DNA from: Alteromonas indica
GTDB lineage: Bacteria > Pseudomonadota > Gammaproteobacteria > Enterobacterales > Alteromonadaceae
Length of the DNA: 64,000 bases
Assembly: GCA_003056425.1 (NCBI GenBank)
Contig: PYVY01000001.1
Location: 434,001-498,000, forward strand
Direction: 5' to 3'
The translations under genes and the position numbers were made by a program. Below the pieces are notes generated by a model. The model was not told the origin of the DNA. It saw only the letters and a list, made by a program, of their open reading frames with translations, and did no database searches. Of this stretch, positions 9,778 to 20,269 are shown piece after piece. Positions within the stretch are counted from its first letter, which is position 1. Every line of letters begins with the position of its first letter.

Positions 9778-9945
9778 GGTCGAACGATAACTAGGTATGG
9801 GTGATTTCACAGCCTTCCCAAATAAATGTGAGCGAATTAAGTGCCAGCTGCGATTACCACATTCGTCAGCCGCAGTCATTAAACTGTCGTGTTTGATTGT
9901 TTTACTAACATCCTGATTGTATTGTTGCTTGCTATAGCCGAGGCC

Positions 9946-10968
9946 ATGCAAAGACCCCATATTTTATTGATCAGGCTTAGTGCTATTGGCGATATTGTAA
10001 TGGCATCGGGGCTGCCGTCCAGTATAAAAGCAGCCTATCCTGGCGCGCGCGTTTGCTGGTTGGTTGAGTCCCCCTACGTTGAGTTAGTAAAGCATCACCC
10101 TGGTGTTGATCATGTTATTGCCTGGCCTAAAAACCACTGGCAACAATTGCACCGCAGCCGACAGTATACTGCGCTGTATCGCGCTGTAACGGCCTTTGTT
10201 AAGCAGCTGCGTAACGAGCACTTCGATATTGCTATTGAAGCGCAGGGGTTGATTAAAAGCGCCCTGATAGCACGCTTATCAGGCGCCCGTTGCCGAATTG
10301 GATTTGTCAGTAAGGAACATAGTCACCGGTTACTTACCGAGGCTATCAGCAAGCCGGTATCTGATGATTTTGGTTCTGAATACAAGGCGCTAGCCCAGCA
10401 TATGGGCAGTGACTATTACCATCCGCATCTTACGATAGACGCGGCCACTTCGCAGCGCCTATACAAGGTGTTGCGACAAAAGCAGATACCGCAGCACTTT
10501 GTCGTCCTATGCCCCTTCACCACCCGAGCCCAAAAACACTGGCCGCTGGAGCGCTGGCAACAGCTCATCGTACTCTTGCGAGCACAATACCGCGGTGCGC
10601 TGGTTATTTTGGGCGGGCCGGGTGATGCTGCAACAGCAGAGCAACTTGCCGTCGCTACCGGTATCTATCAGCTAGCCGGCGCATTAAGCCTGGCCGAGTC
10701 GCTGGCGTGCATAGCCCGGGCTCAGGCGTTGGTGGGAGTGGACACCGGTATGACCCATGCAGCTACCGTATTGTCCACGCCGGCGGTCGCGCTGTTTGGT
10801 TCAACCTGCCCTTATTTGCGTACGCCATCTTCCACTACTCGGGTAGTTTATCTTGATTTACCCTGCGCCCCATGTAAACGCCGACCCACTTGCCAGGCCA
10901 GGTATGACTGTCTGGTGAATATTACCGCCCCCCGGGTGTGGCATACATTGCAGCAGGTACTAAAGTAG
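9946..10968 (+). CDS. Glycosyltransferase family 9, ADP-heptose:LPS heptosyltransferase-like
   Basis: About 340 residues, starting at the ATG at 9946 preceded by GAGG; the open frame further upstream reads a hydrophobic run not found in the family. Typical GT9 features: HILLIRLSAIGDIVMASGLPSSIK at the start (shown here only as family pattern LIRLSAIGD), LIKSALIARL, the PFTTRAQKHWPLERW donor-site region, LGGPGD, and the VGVDTGMTHAA motif near residue 270. Probably transfers heptose or a related sugar onto the LPS inner core on the cytoplasmic face. Whether it is WaaC, WaaF or another member cannot be decided. It is translationally coupled to the next gene. Confidence 0.85.
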   Translation: MQRPHILLIRLSAIGDIVMASGLPSSIKAAYPGARVCWLVESPYVELVKHHPGVDHVIAWPKNHWQQLHRSRQYTALYRAVTAFVKQLRNEHFDIAIEAQGLIKSALIARLSGARCRIGFVSKEHSHRLLTEAISKPVSDDFGSEYKALAQHMGSDYYHPHLTIDAATSQRLYKVLRQKQIPQHFVVLCPFTTRAQKHWPLERWQQLIVLLRAQYRGALVILGGPGDAATAEQLAVATGIYQLAGALSLAESLACIARAQALVGVDTGMTHAATVLSTPAVALFGSTCPYLRTPSSTTRVVYLDLPCAPCKRRPTCQARYDCLVNITAPRVWHTLQQVLK

Positions 10969-12059
10969 TGCGCGTACTGCATATCGAAATGGGCCGGCAG
11001 TTATACGGCGGAGCCAGACAGGTCGCTTATCTGCTACGTGAATTACCTGCACTGGGCGTACACAATGTGCTGGTATGCGCCACTGGTAGCGAAATAAGCA
11101 AATTGCCCTTGCCCGGCGTCAGTGTGATCACGGTAGACTACCTGGGCGATCCGGATATACGCTTAGTGGGGCGGCTGTGCTCACTTTATCGCTATCACAA
11201 TATAGACCTCGTGCATGTCCATAGCCGGCGCGGCGCTGACTGGTGGGGGCCGGTTAGCGCCCGGTTATCGCGGTTAAGCGCCCTGGTGACCCGCCGGGTA
11301 GATAACCCGGAAAGTTGGTTGGGGCAGCGTAAATACCCGCTATATGATGCAGTAGTAAGTATCTCTGAGGGAGTCCAGCAGGTAATTGCACCTTATTGCC
11401 AAGTAGGGCAACTAACGCCGGTCATTCATTCTGCTATCGATCCTGATGAGTTTCGTTACTCTAAAGACCAGGACTGGCTATGCCGCACCTATGATATCCC
11501 GCCCGGTTCTCTGGTAATTGCCAGTTTTGCCCAACTTATAGAACGTAAAGGACAAGCCACATTAATTCGCGCTATGCGTGCGGTAATCGTGCGCTATCCG
11601 CAAGCCGTTTGCCTGTTATTTGGCAAAGGCAAAATGTATCACGAGTATCAGCAACTGATTACTCAATGCGGCCTTACACAACACGTGAAGCTGTGTGGTT
11701 TCACCCGGGAGGTAGCACGTATTCTGCCATGTGTGGATATGGTCGCCCACCCCGCTTGCGCTGAAGGTTTAGGGGTCATTTTATTACAGGCTGCGGTATG
11801 TGAGAGGCCGATTGTCAGTTGTCCGGTGGGGGGCATCAGCGAAATTATTAAACACGGCCAAACCGGCTTGTTAGTTCCGCCTCAAAATCCCGCCAAGCTA
11901 AGCCAGGCAATAATCCGGTTACTCGACTCTCCGGCCCTGGCTGCACGGTTGGCAACAGGGGCTGCCAACCATGTTCTACGCAACTTTGGTGTGCCTGCGA
12001 TGGCCCGCCAATACGTTCAGCTGTACCAACGTTTATTGGTTAACAGCAACAAAGGGTAA
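10968..12059 (+). CDS. Glycosyltransferase family 4
   Basis: About 363 residues. The start is taken as GTG at 10968, overlapping the previous stop by one base (TAGTG), which gives the usual beginning VRVLHIEMGRQLYGGARQV; another in-frame GTG at 10938 would overlap more. The GT-B fold is indicated by the N-terminal GGA loop, IVTRRVDNP, the ISEGVQQ segment and the C-terminal donor-binding part (SFAQLIERKGQATLI, GKGKMYHEYQQL, HPACAEGLGVILLQAAVCERPIV with the E-x7-E pattern of GT4). Likely adds a sugar to LPS core together with its neighbours. Acceptor unknown. Confidence 0.85.
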   Translation: MRVLHIEMGRQLYGGARQVAYLLRELPALGVHNVLVCATGSEISKLPLPGVSVITVDYLGDPDIRLVGRLCSLYRYHNIDLVHVHSRRGADWWGPVSARLSRLSALVTRRVDNPESWLGQRKYPLYDAVVSISEGVQQVIAPYCQVGQLTPVIHSAIDPDEFRYSKDQDWLCRTYDIPPGSLVIASFAQLIERKGQATLIRAMRAVIVRYPQAVCLLFGKGKMYHEYQQLITQCGLTQHVKLCGFTREVARILPCVDMVAHPACAEGLGVILLQAAVCERPIVSCPVGGISEIIKHGQTGLLVPPQNPAKLSQAIIRLLDSPALAARLATGAANHVLRNFGVPAMARQYVQLYQRLLVNSNKG

Positions 12060-12084
12060 TGCGCCAAACTATCCCTTCCCGCGG

Positions 12085-14571
12085 CTATTGCTTTTGCGCA
12101 GCCATATGACGCGCTGCATTAACGGTGAACAAATAGCTCGCGCCCACATTGATAACATATTCGTTCTGCCCCCACATAAAGGGCCAGTTTTCTTTGTTTT
12201 CAGGCAAATCTGGTTTTAATATCAGGACCCCCGGTACAATTGCCCCGGCAATAAATGAATAGTCGGCCCGGTTCATACCATAGGCGACCTTTTTCGACTG
12301 AGTGCCTACGCCGGAAACAAACGAAATATCGGAATCCGGATGGGTGCCATATAGGTAATCCAGGGCGCGATAGACCCCTTGCCCGTCAAATTGTTGCGGA
12401 AAGACCTTATGCAGGTAATAGTCAATGATAGCACTTTGTAAAATAGTGCCGTTGCCCGCCCAGCCTCCTTCGGTGATTTCAACCTGATAGGGGTTCCCTG
12501 AGGTTTTCTGCTGTTGCTGGGTTTGATAACGCTCAGCAACTTGTTGGATGGTCTGTTTGTAGGATTTACCCATATAATCAACGACCCGTAAGGCATCTAC
12601 TGCATAGTCGCCAAACGCCTGCGTAAGCGCCGGTAGTAGAGCCGTGATGGCATCGGCGTACTGGGCTTCGCCGGTAGTAATCAATAGCTCAACCGCGGCT
12701 TTGAATTTTTCTTCCTCCAGCCCGCCGCCGGTCGTGTTGCCGTGGTGGAACAAATCCGGCTGCTGGTTGGCTTCAGTGTGCCAAGCGTTTTTGGCGATAG
12801 TCAATGCATTATCTGCCAGGGCCGGTGCATGCTCAGCTAATGCCCGGCTGGCTGCAGCCAGCGCTGCCATAGCACCATAATTAAGCGGTGTAGACTTACT
12901 GGTAAATGCCCAGCGGTCATCGAACTTGCCGCTGCGCAAGCCGTTGGCCTCATGCTTATCCAGGCTCGGGTCGTATATCAGGTTATCGGTCATCGTAATA
13001 CCATCACCCAGGTGTGTATACTGGCTGATATCAGGTACTATAATGCCGGGAATGGCATGCCCTACTGCTTCATACTGTGCCGCCAACGCTAATGTCCCAT
13101 GCTCTATTTGCTGCAGCACATCTGGCTTACCGTCTGCTACGTGCAAATCTACGAATTTGGCGTCGTAGTCTACCAGGGTAGTATCCCGCTTAATGTTGAA
13201 TTCTTCCCATGTATTGACTAAATCGCGCACTGTAGCGTACTGCGTTTGCGTGCGGATATCGTAATCGCCAGCGTCATACCAGCCCCCTACATTTAAGCCG
13301 GGTATGTGCTCGCCTGGCTCAAACGCGGTGTCCGTAGTCGGCCCCTGGGCATACAGGTCGAAATGCTGATGATTCACCGGGGCCTGCAAAGCATCGTCTA
13401 AATGTGATGCCCCATGCCAAACCCGGTAAGCCTCGTTTACCAGCACATGGTCCATTTGCACCGGGAAATAATGGTCAAGGGTGGCGTGCCATGCCGAGGC
13501 GTAGACATCTTCACCAATAACGAAAGGCGCGGTAACAGTCTCTCCATAGCTTAACTGGTACAAACCGGGCGTTGTTATTTTTGTAAAATCAAACACGGCG
13601 TATTGATAGCGGGTATAGTCGCCCCATGCTGTGGGCACTTGGCTTAAGACTTCATCTCGACTGCCATCCTGGGCTATTTTTATAAGCGTTGCAGGCTGTT
13701 TTAGCGAGGCTTGCTTATCCAGTTCAATGACCGCCCGTTTCTGCTGTGAGGGTAAATACCCTACTTGCGAATGTCCGATCACGGGCGCACGCTGCCAGTT
13801 CGCTGTGGTAGACGCTTCCAGGTTCCATTCCAGTACGGTACCCGATTTATCTTCGGGCAATATTTGGCGGAGCACAAACCAGCCGTTTTGTGCCTTACTG
13901 CGACCATCGTACAAACGTAGTTTGCCAGCGTTACTGGTTACGGTAATACGCCGGTTGTCATCTTCGGGCGCCAACGTAAGTGTGGCTGCCTCTGCTAATG
14001 GCTGGGGCGCGCTCTGGCCATTGATTTCTTTAATGCCCGTGGGATAAAGCGGGAAGGTACCGGGTTTGCCATCGGCCAAATAGCTGGTCTCAAAATAGGT
14101 GGCAGGTAAAAATTCCAGATTAAACCCCGCCTTGCCAGCCAGGGCTGGGGGCAGCGGGGCAGGAAGTACCACACTGATCTTAATTTTACCGCCCTGGGGT
14201 TTGGCTACAATGGTGTAAGTGAAGTCATGGTCCGGGTAACGCAGGGTAGCTTGAATACTATTGTCAGCGGGATCTACGTGACGGCTGACAAACTCGGGAA
14301 TCAGGTCCCATTGCTCGGGCGTCGCGTTAAGCCGGATATCTCCATTGGTCGCCATACGCTCGCCATGGTGTATCAGCTCAACACCACTGATCTTTGAATC
14401 ACCAAACAGGCCATTGTACCAATTACTGAAAACCACCACGTTAAAGCCTGGCTGCTCAAAATACTCAGCGTCGTTTAGGACTAAAGGGGCGGGTTCGCAT
14501 TGTGCCGCAGAAGACAGAACTCCGGTGGCAATGAGGCAGGCAATAGAGCCAGCAATAGGGGCAAAACGCAT
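12085..14571 (-). CDS. Secreted glycoside hydrolase family 9 (cellulase-type)
   Basis: 828 residues. Signal peptide at 1-25 (CLIATGVLSSAAQ), a long N-terminal beta domain (30-260), an Ig-like CelD_N-type domain (about 265-345, GHSQVGYLPSQQKRAVIEL), then the (alpha/alpha)6 catalytic domain. Catalytic landmarks seen: GGWYDAGDYD near residue 432 (general base Asp), GTHPDSDISFVSGVG near 745, and GQNEYVIN near 802, whose Glu matches the GH9 acid. Hydrolyses beta-1,4 glucan or a related glycan outside the cytoplasm. Stands downstream of the S10 terminator in the same direction. No carbohydrate-binding module at the C-terminus. Exact substrate is not determinable. Confidence 0.85.
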   Translation of the reverse strand: MRFAPIAGSIACLIATGVLSSAAQCEPAPLVLNDAEYFEQPGFNVVVFSNWYNGLFGDSKISGVELIHHGERMATNGDIRLNATPEQWDLIPEFVSRHVDPADNSIQATLRYPDHDFTYTIVAKPQGGKIKISVVLPAPLPPALAGKAGFNLEFLPATYFETSYLADGKPGTFPLYPTGIKEINGQSAPQPLAEAATLTLAPEDDNRRITVTSNAGKLRLYDGRSKAQNGWFVLRQILPEDKSGTVLEWNLEASTTANWQRAPVIGHSQVGYLPSQQKRAVIELDKQASLKQPATLIKIAQDGSRDEVLSQVPTAWGDYTRYQYAVFDFTKITTPGLYQLSYGETVTAPFVIGEDVYASAWHATLDHYFPVQMDHVLVNEAYRVWHGASHLDDALQAPVNHQHFDLYAQGPTTDTAFEPGEHIPGLNVGGWYDAGDYDIRTQTQYATVRDLVNTWEEFNIKRDTTLVDYDAKFVDLHVADGKPDVLQQIEHGTLALAAQYEAVGHAIPGIIVPDISQYTHLGDGITMTDNLIYDPSLDKHEANGLRSGKFDDRWAFTSKSTPLNYGAMAALAAASRALAEHAPALADNALTIAKNAWHTEANQQPDLFHHGNTTGGGLEEEKFKAAVELLITTGEAQYADAITALLPALTQAFGDYAVDALRVVDYMGKSYKQTIQQVAERYQTQQQQKTSGNPYQVEITEGGWAGNGTILQSAIIDYYLHKVFPQQFDGQGVYRALDYLYGTHPDSDISFVSGVGTQSKKVAYGMNRADYSFIAGAIVPGVLILKPDLPENKENWPFMWGQNEYVINVGASYLFTVNAARHMAAQKQ

Positions 14572-14694
14572 GATGTAATCTACCGTAGAAAAGACAGATT
14601 ACAGCCTATCAACTTAACTATTTATTAACATTACGGTTTATTTTTACGGGTTTACAGAATTTTAGCGGGATTGGTGGAGAGTCATAGCAGATAC

Positions 14695-14718
14695 AAAAAA
14701 GCCGCTCATAAGAGCGGC
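14695..14718 (-). terminator. Rho-independent terminator of the S10 operon
   Basis: GCCGCTC / GAGCGGC stem with a four-base loop followed on the minus strand by six T, 22 bases after the rpsQ stop. The plus side also has CTTTTT, so it can work both ways. Confidence 0.88.
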
Positions 14719-14740
14719 CTTTTTAAGAAAAAGTCTGCGA

Positions 14741-14998
14741 TTAAACGCCGGCTTTTTCTACAACGTTAACCAGTGCCCAAGATTTATTCTTAGACAGAGG
14801 ACGACACTCGCGAATAGTCACAAGATCGCCTTGGTTACATACATTGTCTTCGTCGTGAGCGTGCAACTTAGTAGAACGCTTCATGAACTTCCCATAAATA
14901 GGATGTTTAACAAAACGCTCAACCACAACAGTGATAGTTTTATCCATCTTGTTGCTGACCACACGACCTTGTACTGTACGAATATTTTGCTCAGTCAT
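14741..14998 (-). CDS. rpsQ: 30S ribosomal protein S17
   Basis: 85 residues, normal length. Family landmarks: [32 protein letters not shown] and [15 protein letters not shown] in order. Binds the 5' domain of 16S rRNA early in assembly. Its start overlaps the rpmC stop by one base (TAATG), indicating translational coupling. It is the last gene of the S10 operon here and is followed by a terminator instead of rplN. Confidence 0.98.
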   Translation of the reverse strand: MTEQNIRTVQGRVVSNKMDKTITVVVERFVKHPIYGKFMKRSTKLHAHDEDNVCNQGDLVTIRECRPLSKNKSWALVNVVEKAGV

Positions 14999-15189
14999 TA
15001 CGCATCAGCCTTTTGAGTCAGAATGGTTTTAACACGCGCGATGTTACGACGCACTTTTTTCAACTGATCAGATTTTTCAAGCTGACCGGTCGAGTGCTGC
15101 ATGCGCAGATTGAACTGTTCGCGTAGCAGGTTTAATAACTCTGCATTCAGCTCTTCTACGCTTTTGTCTTTCAGTTCAGTCGCTTTCAT
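14998..15189 (-). CDS. rpmC: 50S ribosomal protein L29
   Basis: 63 residues, with the family pattern [10 protein letters not shown] near the start and [11 protein letters not shown] in the middle. Sits near the peptide exit tunnel and binds 23S rRNA. Overlaps rplP by one base and rpsQ by one base. Confidence 0.98.
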   Translation of the reverse strand: MKATELKDKSVEELNAELLNLLREQFNLRMQHSTGQLEKSDQLKKVRRNIARVKTILTQKADA

Positions 15190-15602
15190 TACATCACCGT
15201 CCGAGTTACAAAGGTTGTTTTAAATGGCAGTTTAGCCGCTGCCAGTTCAAACGCTTCGCGTGCCAGAGACTCAGGAACACCTTCCATCTCATACAGTACA
15301 CGGCCAGGTTGAATTTGGCATACCCAGTACTCAACGTTACCTTTACCTTTACCTTGACGAACCTCAAGAGGCTTCTCAGTAATTGGCTTGTCAGGGAAAA
15401 CCCGAATCCAGATTTTACCTTGACGCTTAACGTGACGAGTCATAGCACGACGCGCTGCTTCGATTTGGCGCGCAGTCATACGACCACGACCAACTGCTTT
15501 CAGGCCATAGGTACCGAAGCTTACTTTGCTACCAGCAACAGCAAGACCACGGTTACGACCTTTATGCTGTTTACGAAATTTCGTACGCTTAGGTTGTAAC
15601 AT
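15189..15602 (-). CDS. rplP: 50S ribosomal protein L16
   Basis: 137 residues, normal length. Begins [19 protein letters not shown] and contains [28 protein letters not shown] and the C-terminal AAAKLPFKT. Contributes to the A-site region of the 50S subunit. Two bases separate it from rpsC. Confidence 0.98.
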   Translation of the reverse strand: MLQPKRTKFRKQHKGRNRGLAVAGSKVSFGTYGLKAVGRGRMTARQIEAARRAMTRHVKRQGKIWIRVFPDKPITEKPLEVRQGKGKGNVEYWVCQIQPGRVLYEMEGVPESLAREAFELAAAKLPFKTTFVTRTVM

Positions 15603-15604
15603 GA

Positions 15605-16306
15605 TTAGCCCTCTCGCTTAGCGCTGCGGCCTTTCTTCTTAGGTTGAGCAGGAGGCTGCTCTTGGTTTGTAGGCAGACCGCCCAGAACCTCACCTTTGAA
15701 GATCCATACTTTAACGCCGATGATACCGTAGGTAGTAGACGCTTCAGATGTCGCGTAATCGATATCCGCACGGAATGTGTGCAGAGGAACGCGACCTTCG
15801 CGGTACCATTCGGTACGTGCAATTTCTGCTCCGCCCAAACGACCACTTACTTCTACTTTGATACCTTTGGCGCCAAGACGCATTGCATTTTGAACCGCAC
15901 GCTTCATAGCACGACGGAACATAACACGGCGCTCAAGCTGGCTTGAGATGCTATCAGCTACTAACTGACCATCCAGCTCAGGCTTACGTACTTCTGCAAT
16001 GTTAATCTGAGCAGGCACGCCGGCTAGCTTAGATACATGGTTACGCAGCTTTTCTACGTCTTCACCTTTCTTACCGATTACAACACCAGGACGAGCCGTA
16101 TGAATAGTCACACGGATACTCTTAGCTGGACGCTCGATAACGATTTTTGACAGTGAAGCGTTTTTCAGTTTCTTAGTCAGGTACTGACGTACCAAATGAT
16201 CGTTGTACAGGTTATCTGCATAATCTGCGGTATTAGCGTACCAGGTAGAAGTCCATGGTTTGCTGATACCCAGGCGTATACCTGTAGGATGTACCTTCTG
16301 TCCCAT
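15605..16306 (-). CDS. rpsC: 30S ribosomal protein S3
   Basis: 233 residues: [14 protein letters not shown] start, KH-domain region with [17 protein letters not shown], and the C-terminal half with [21 protein letters not shown]. Lines the mRNA entry tunnel of the 30S subunit. The start is close behind rplV (nine bases). Confidence 0.98.
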   Translation of the reverse strand: MGQKVHPTGIRLGISKPWTSTWYANTADYADNLYNDHLVRQYLTKKLKNASLSKIVIERPAKSIRVTIHTARPGVVIGKKGEDVEKLRNHVSKLAGVPAQINIAEVRKPELDGQLVADSISSQLERRVMFRRAMKRAVQNAMRLGAKGIKVEVSGRLGGAEIARTEWYREGRVPLHTFRADIDYATSEASTTYGIIGVKVWIFKGEVLGGLPTNQEQPPAQPKKKGRSAKREG

Positions 16307-16315
16307 AATCTACTC

Positions 16316-16648
16316 CTAGTTATCCGCTACAACCACAGTGATGTGACTGCTGCGTTTAAAGATACGGTCAGCACGGCCTTTGGCACGTGGCTTGATACGT
16401 TTCATTGTTGGACCTTCGTCAACAAAAATCTTTGCAACGCGCAGTTCATCAATGTCAGCACCGTCGTTGTGCTCTGCGTTAGCAATAGCAGACTCCAGTA
16501 CTTTCTTGACAAGCGCAGCGCTTTTCTTAGGGCTGTACGCTAAAAGCTCTAGTGCTTTTTCGACGTGCATCCCGCGAACCTGATCCGCAACCAAGCGTGC
16601 TTTTTGAGCAGACGTGCGGGCAAAACGGTGTTTAGCTAATGCTTCCAT
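16316..16648 (-). CDS. rplV: 50S ribosomal protein L22
   Basis: 110 residues, normal length, with [17 protein letters not shown] near the start and the basic C-terminal hairpin [15 protein letters not shown] that lines the nascent-peptide exit tunnel. This is the tunnel protein contacted by arrest peptides such as SecM, relevant to the candidate arrest ORFs elsewhere in this window. The loop shows no obvious departure from the family. Confidence 0.98.
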   Translation of the reverse strand: MEALAKHRFARTSAQKARLVADQVRGMHVEKALELLAYSPKKSAALVKKVLESAIANAEHNDGADIDELRVAKIFVDEGPTMKRIKPRAKGRADRIFKRSSHITVVVADN

Positions 16649-16659
16649 CTTCCTACCCC

Positions 16660-16935
16660 TTAACGTTTGCTTTTCTTATCCGCGACATGGCCGCGGTAAG
16701 TACGCGTTGGCGCAAATTCGCCCAACTTATGGCCGACCATTTCATCGCTGATGATGACTGGAACGTGCTGGCGACCGTTATGGACCGCAATGGTCAACCC
16801 AATCATATCTGGGATGATCATAGAACGGCGTGACCAAGTTTTAATTGGTTTACGCTCGTTCTTTTCCACTGCAGCCTCTACCTTCTTCAGCAAGTGAAGG
16901 TCGATAAATGGACCTTTCTTGAGAGAACGTGGCAT
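16660..16935 (-). CDS. rpsS: 30S ribosomal protein S19
   Basis: 91 residues: [12 protein letters not shown] start, [19 protein letters not shown] and the C-terminal [12 protein letters not shown]. Located in the 30S head, forming part of an intersubunit bridge. Standard position between rplB and rplV. Confidence 0.98.
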   Translation of the reverse strand: MPRSLKKGPFIDLHLLKKVEAAVEKNERKPIKTWSRRSMIIPDMIGLTIAVHNGRQHVPVIISDEMVGHKLGEFAPTRTYRGHVADKKSKR

Positions 16936-16949
16936 GGTGAATCCTCGCT

Positions 16950-17774
16950 TTATTTGTTACGACGACGTACGATAAGTTTATCAGTACGCTTGTTGCTTCG
17001 GGTCTTCTTACCTTTAGTAGGAGTACCCCAAGGTGAAACTGGGTGACGGCCACCCGATGTACGTCCTTCACCACCACCGTGTGGGTGATCAACCGGGTTC
17101 ATGGCAACACCACGAACGGTAGGACGAACACCACGCCAGCGGCTTGCGCCTGCTTTACCCAGTGAACGTAGCATATGCTCTGCATTGCCCACTTCACCAA
17201 TGGTGGCGCGGCAATCAGATAATACTTTACGCATTTCGCCAGAACGCAGACGTAATGTAACGTAGTTTCCGTCACGCGCCAGGATCTGAGCGTAAGCGCC
17301 AGCAGAACGTGCAATTTGTGCACCCTTACCAGGCTTCATTTCGATAGCGTGTACAACCGAACCTACTGGAATATTGCGCATTGGCAATGTGTTACCAGCT
17401 TTAATAGGTGACTGGGTTCCAGACTGAATCTCGTCGCCAGATTTAATACCTTTAGGTGCCAGGATGTAACGACGCTCACCGTCTGCATACAATACTAATG
17501 CAATGTTAGCAGAACGGTTTGGATCATATTCTAAACGCTCAACTTTACCGACGATACCGTCTTTGTTGCGTTTAAAGTCAATCAGGCGGTAGTGATGCTT
17601 ATGACCACCACCAACGTGACGTACTGTAATACGACCATTGTTGTTACGACCGCCAGATTTGCTGTTCTTTTCCAGCAAAGGTGCGTAAGGCGCGCCTTTA
17701 TGTAGATCATGGTTAACAACCTGAACTACGTGACGACGACCGGCAGAAGTTGGCTTAGCTTTCATTAATGGCAT
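16950..17774 (-). CDS. rplB: 50S ribosomal protein L2
   Basis: 274 residues with the L2 signatures [27 protein letters not shown] segment ([13 protein letters not shown]), and the C-terminal [14 protein letters not shown] containing the conserved His residues at the peptidyl-transferase region. Fourteen bases upstream lies rplW. Nothing unusual. Confidence 0.98.
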   Translation of the reverse strand: MPLMKAKPTSAGRRHVVQVVNHDLHKGAPYAPLLEKNSKSGGRNNNGRITVRHVGGGHKHHYRLIDFKRNKDGIVGKVERLEYDPNRSANIALVLYADGERRYILAPKGIKSGDEIQSGTQSPIKAGNTLPMRNIPVGSVVHAIEMKPGKGAQIARSAGAYAQILARDGNYVTLRLRSGEMRKVLSDCRATIGEVGNAEHMLRSLGKAGASRWRGVRPTVRGVAMNPVDHPHGGGEGRTSGGRHPVSPWGTPTKGKKTRSNKRTDKLIVRRRNK

Positions 17775-17788
17775 TTCTAATCCCCTTC

Positions 17789-18088
17789 TTACTCAGCGCC
17801 ACCGACAAAGTCGATGTCCTGACCTTCTTTAAGCGATACGTACGCTTTTTTCCAGTCGCTGCGTTTACCGAAAGACATACCGTGACGCTTGGATTTACCC
17901 TTAACGTTCACAGTGCGAACACCTTCAACTTCAACTTCAAACAGCTTTTCAACGGCTGCTTTAACTTCCGCTTTAGTCGCGTCTTTCGCTACCTTAAATA
18001 CAACTGTGTTGCCTGTTTCAGCAGCCAGAGTCGATTTTTCCGAAACGTGAGGTGCTACCAGCACCTTCAGTAGACGTTCTTCGTTCAT
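17789..18088 (-). CDS. rplW: 50S ribosomal protein L23
   Basis: 99 residues; [15 protein letters not shown] near the start and the exit-tunnel loop region [15 protein letters not shown]. Docking site for trigger factor and SRP at the tunnel exit. Overlaps rplD by four bases (ATGA). Confidence 0.98.
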   Translation of the reverse strand: MNEERLLKVLVAPHVSEKSTLAAETGNTVVFKVAKDATKAEVKAAVEKLFEVEVEGVRTVNVKGKSKRHGMSFGKRSDWKKAYVSLKEGQDIDFVGGAE

Positions 18089-18690
18089 GCTAACGCCTCC
18101 TCAAGCTGTTTCACTGCATCAGCAGTGATGAGCACTTTTTCAAATGCAATCAGGCTTACCGGGTCGATACCAGCTACGTCACGAACGTCAACCTTGTACA
18201 GGTTACGTGCTGCCAAAAATAGATTTTCTTCTACTTCTGACGTTACGATTAGAACATCATTCAGTTCCAGTTCGTTTAGCTTGCCAACAAGGGCTTTAGT
18301 TTTAGGTGTATCAACACCGAACTTTTCTACCACTATCAGACGATCCTGACGAATCAGTTCAGATAGGATGCTTTTGATCGCACCACGGTACATTTTCTTG
18401 TTAACTTTTTGCTCGTGATCACGAGGCTTGGCAGCAAATGCACGGCCACCACCAACCCAAATTGGGCTGCGGATTGTACCAGCACGGGCACGGCCAGTGC
18501 CTTTTTGACGCCATGGCTTCTTACCACCACCGCGAACTTCAGCACGTGTCTTTTGCGCTTTTGTACCCTGACGAGCACCAGCACCATAAGCAACAACGAC
18601 CTGGTGTACCAGGGCTTCGTTGAATTCACGTCCAAAGGTCGCTTCGGATACTTCAAGAGCGCTTTGCGCGTCTTTCAATGTTAATTCCAT
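18085..18690 (-). CDS. rplD: 50S ribosomal protein L4
   Basis: 201 residues. The central loop [23 protein letters not shown] segment reaches into the exit tunnel; [21 protein letters not shown] follows as a family landmark. In E. coli, free L4 represses its own operon by binding the S10 leader, and a terminator-like leader structure is present here too (19702-19750), so the same feedback is plausible. Confidence 0.98.
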   Translation of the reverse strand: MELTLKDAQSALEVSEATFGREFNEALVHQVVVAYGAGARQGTKAQKTRAEVRGGGKKPWRQKGTGRARAGTIRSPIWVGGGRAFAAKPRDHEQKVNKKMYRGAIKSILSELIRQDRLIVVEKFGVDTPKTKALVGKLNELELNDVLIVTSEVEENLFLAARNLYKVDVRDVAGIDPVSLIAFEKVLITADAVKQLEEALA

Positions 18691-18708
18691 CAGTTCACTC
18701 CCCAGACG

Positions 18709-19347
18709 TTACGCTTTAACAGCAGGCTTGACGATAACATCGCCGCCCGTTGCGCCAGGTACGGCACCTTTAACCAGGATAAGGTTGTTTTCTACGTCTA
18801 CACGTACAACTTCCAAAGATTGGGTAGTCACTTGCTTGTTACCAAGCTGACCAGCCATTTTCTTACCTTTGAAAACTTTACCAGGTGATTGGTTTTGACC
18901 AATCGAACCAGGTGCACGGTGAGACAAAGAGTTACCGTGAGTTGCACGTTGAGCGGTGAAATTCCAACGCTTAATTGCACCCGCGAAACCTTTACCTTTA
19001 GATGTGCCAGTCACATCAATCTTTTTGGTGTCGTTAAAGATTTCAACAGTGATTTCACTGCCTACTTCAATCTCGCCACCTTCGTTGTCTTCCAGGCGGA
19101 ATTCCACCAGAGAACGACCTGCTTCAACACCCGCTTTTGCAAAATGACCTGCAGCAGCTTTGTTGACGCGGTTCGCTTTCTTAGTTCCAGCAGTAACCTG
19201 AAGAGCGCGATAACCGTCTGTTTCTTCAGTGCGTAACTGAGTAACACGGTTCGGGGTCGCTTCAATAACAGTCACAGGGATAGATGTGCCATCTTCTGTG
19301 AAGATGCGAGTCATACCCACTTTACGACCGACTAGACCAATCGCCAT
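18709..19347 (-). CDS. rplC: 50S ribosomal protein L3
   Basis: 212 residues: [16 protein letters not shown] start, [17 protein letters not shown] and the W-finger region [17 protein letters not shown] near the peptidyl-transferase centre, followed by [14 protein letters not shown]. Eighteen bases separate it from rpsJ. Confidence 0.98.
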   Translation of the reverse strand: MAIGLVGRKVGMTRIFTEDGTSIPVTVIEATPNRVTQLRTEETDGYRALQVTAGTKKANRVNKAAAGHFAKAGVEAGRSLVEFRLEDNEGGEIEVGSEITVEIFNDTKKIDVTGTSKGKGFAGAIKRWNFTAQRATHGNSLSHRAPGSIGQNQSPGKVFKGKKMAGQLGNKQVTTQSLEVVRVDVENNLILVKGAVPGATGGDVIVKPAVKA

Positions 19348-19365
19348 TGTTATAACCCTCTCTTG

Positions 19366-19907
<542 letters not shown>

Positions 19908-19913
19908 GCGCGA

Positions 19914-19941
19914 ATTATACGCATGAAGATGGGGATTGCAA
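19914..19941 (-). promoter_or_regulatory. Sigma70-type promoter of the S10 operon
   Basis: TTGCAA (-35, 19936-19941) and TATAAT (-10, 19914-19919) on the minus strand with 16-base spacing. The discriminator after the -10 is GC-rich (TCGCGCCC), as usual for growth-rate-controlled ribosomal promoters. Confidence 0.8.
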
Positions 19942-20269
19942 GCCCTTTTGCAGTTTATTTGTACAGAGCAGCAAATAACGCAAACGCCTTCGTTAACCTC
20001 TATATAAGGAAGGGAATTTATCGTCCTGCCGTAGCAATGTTGAACCCCTATTTTGCGTACGTTAAATTAACCGTTCACATCGGCTGTCGCGATAAAGTCC
20101 TCCAACGGACCTGCGCGCGGCAATAAAAATGGTAGACTGTTTTAGCACCGTGGCTGTAGGATAAATGCACAACGCGGTATGCGTGTAGGCGCCCGGCCCC
20201 ACTATGCACAGTTTTACTTTGGCCGGGGGAGAAAGTCGGTTCAGGGAATACAAGAATAAGAAGTGAAGA
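19942..20269. other. Intergenic region between the S10 promoter and the GspE-type gene
   Basis: 328 bases with no convincing gene on either strand; open frames here lack ribosome-binding sites and family features. A plus-strand TTGAAC (20039) with TAAATT about 18 bases later could serve the GspE-type gene, but this is weak. Confidence 0.4.

Noticed and set aside
14831..19236. Many long antisense ORFs across the ribosomal operon
   Set aside because: They mirror the strongly biased codons of the S10 operon genes and lack start signals and family features.
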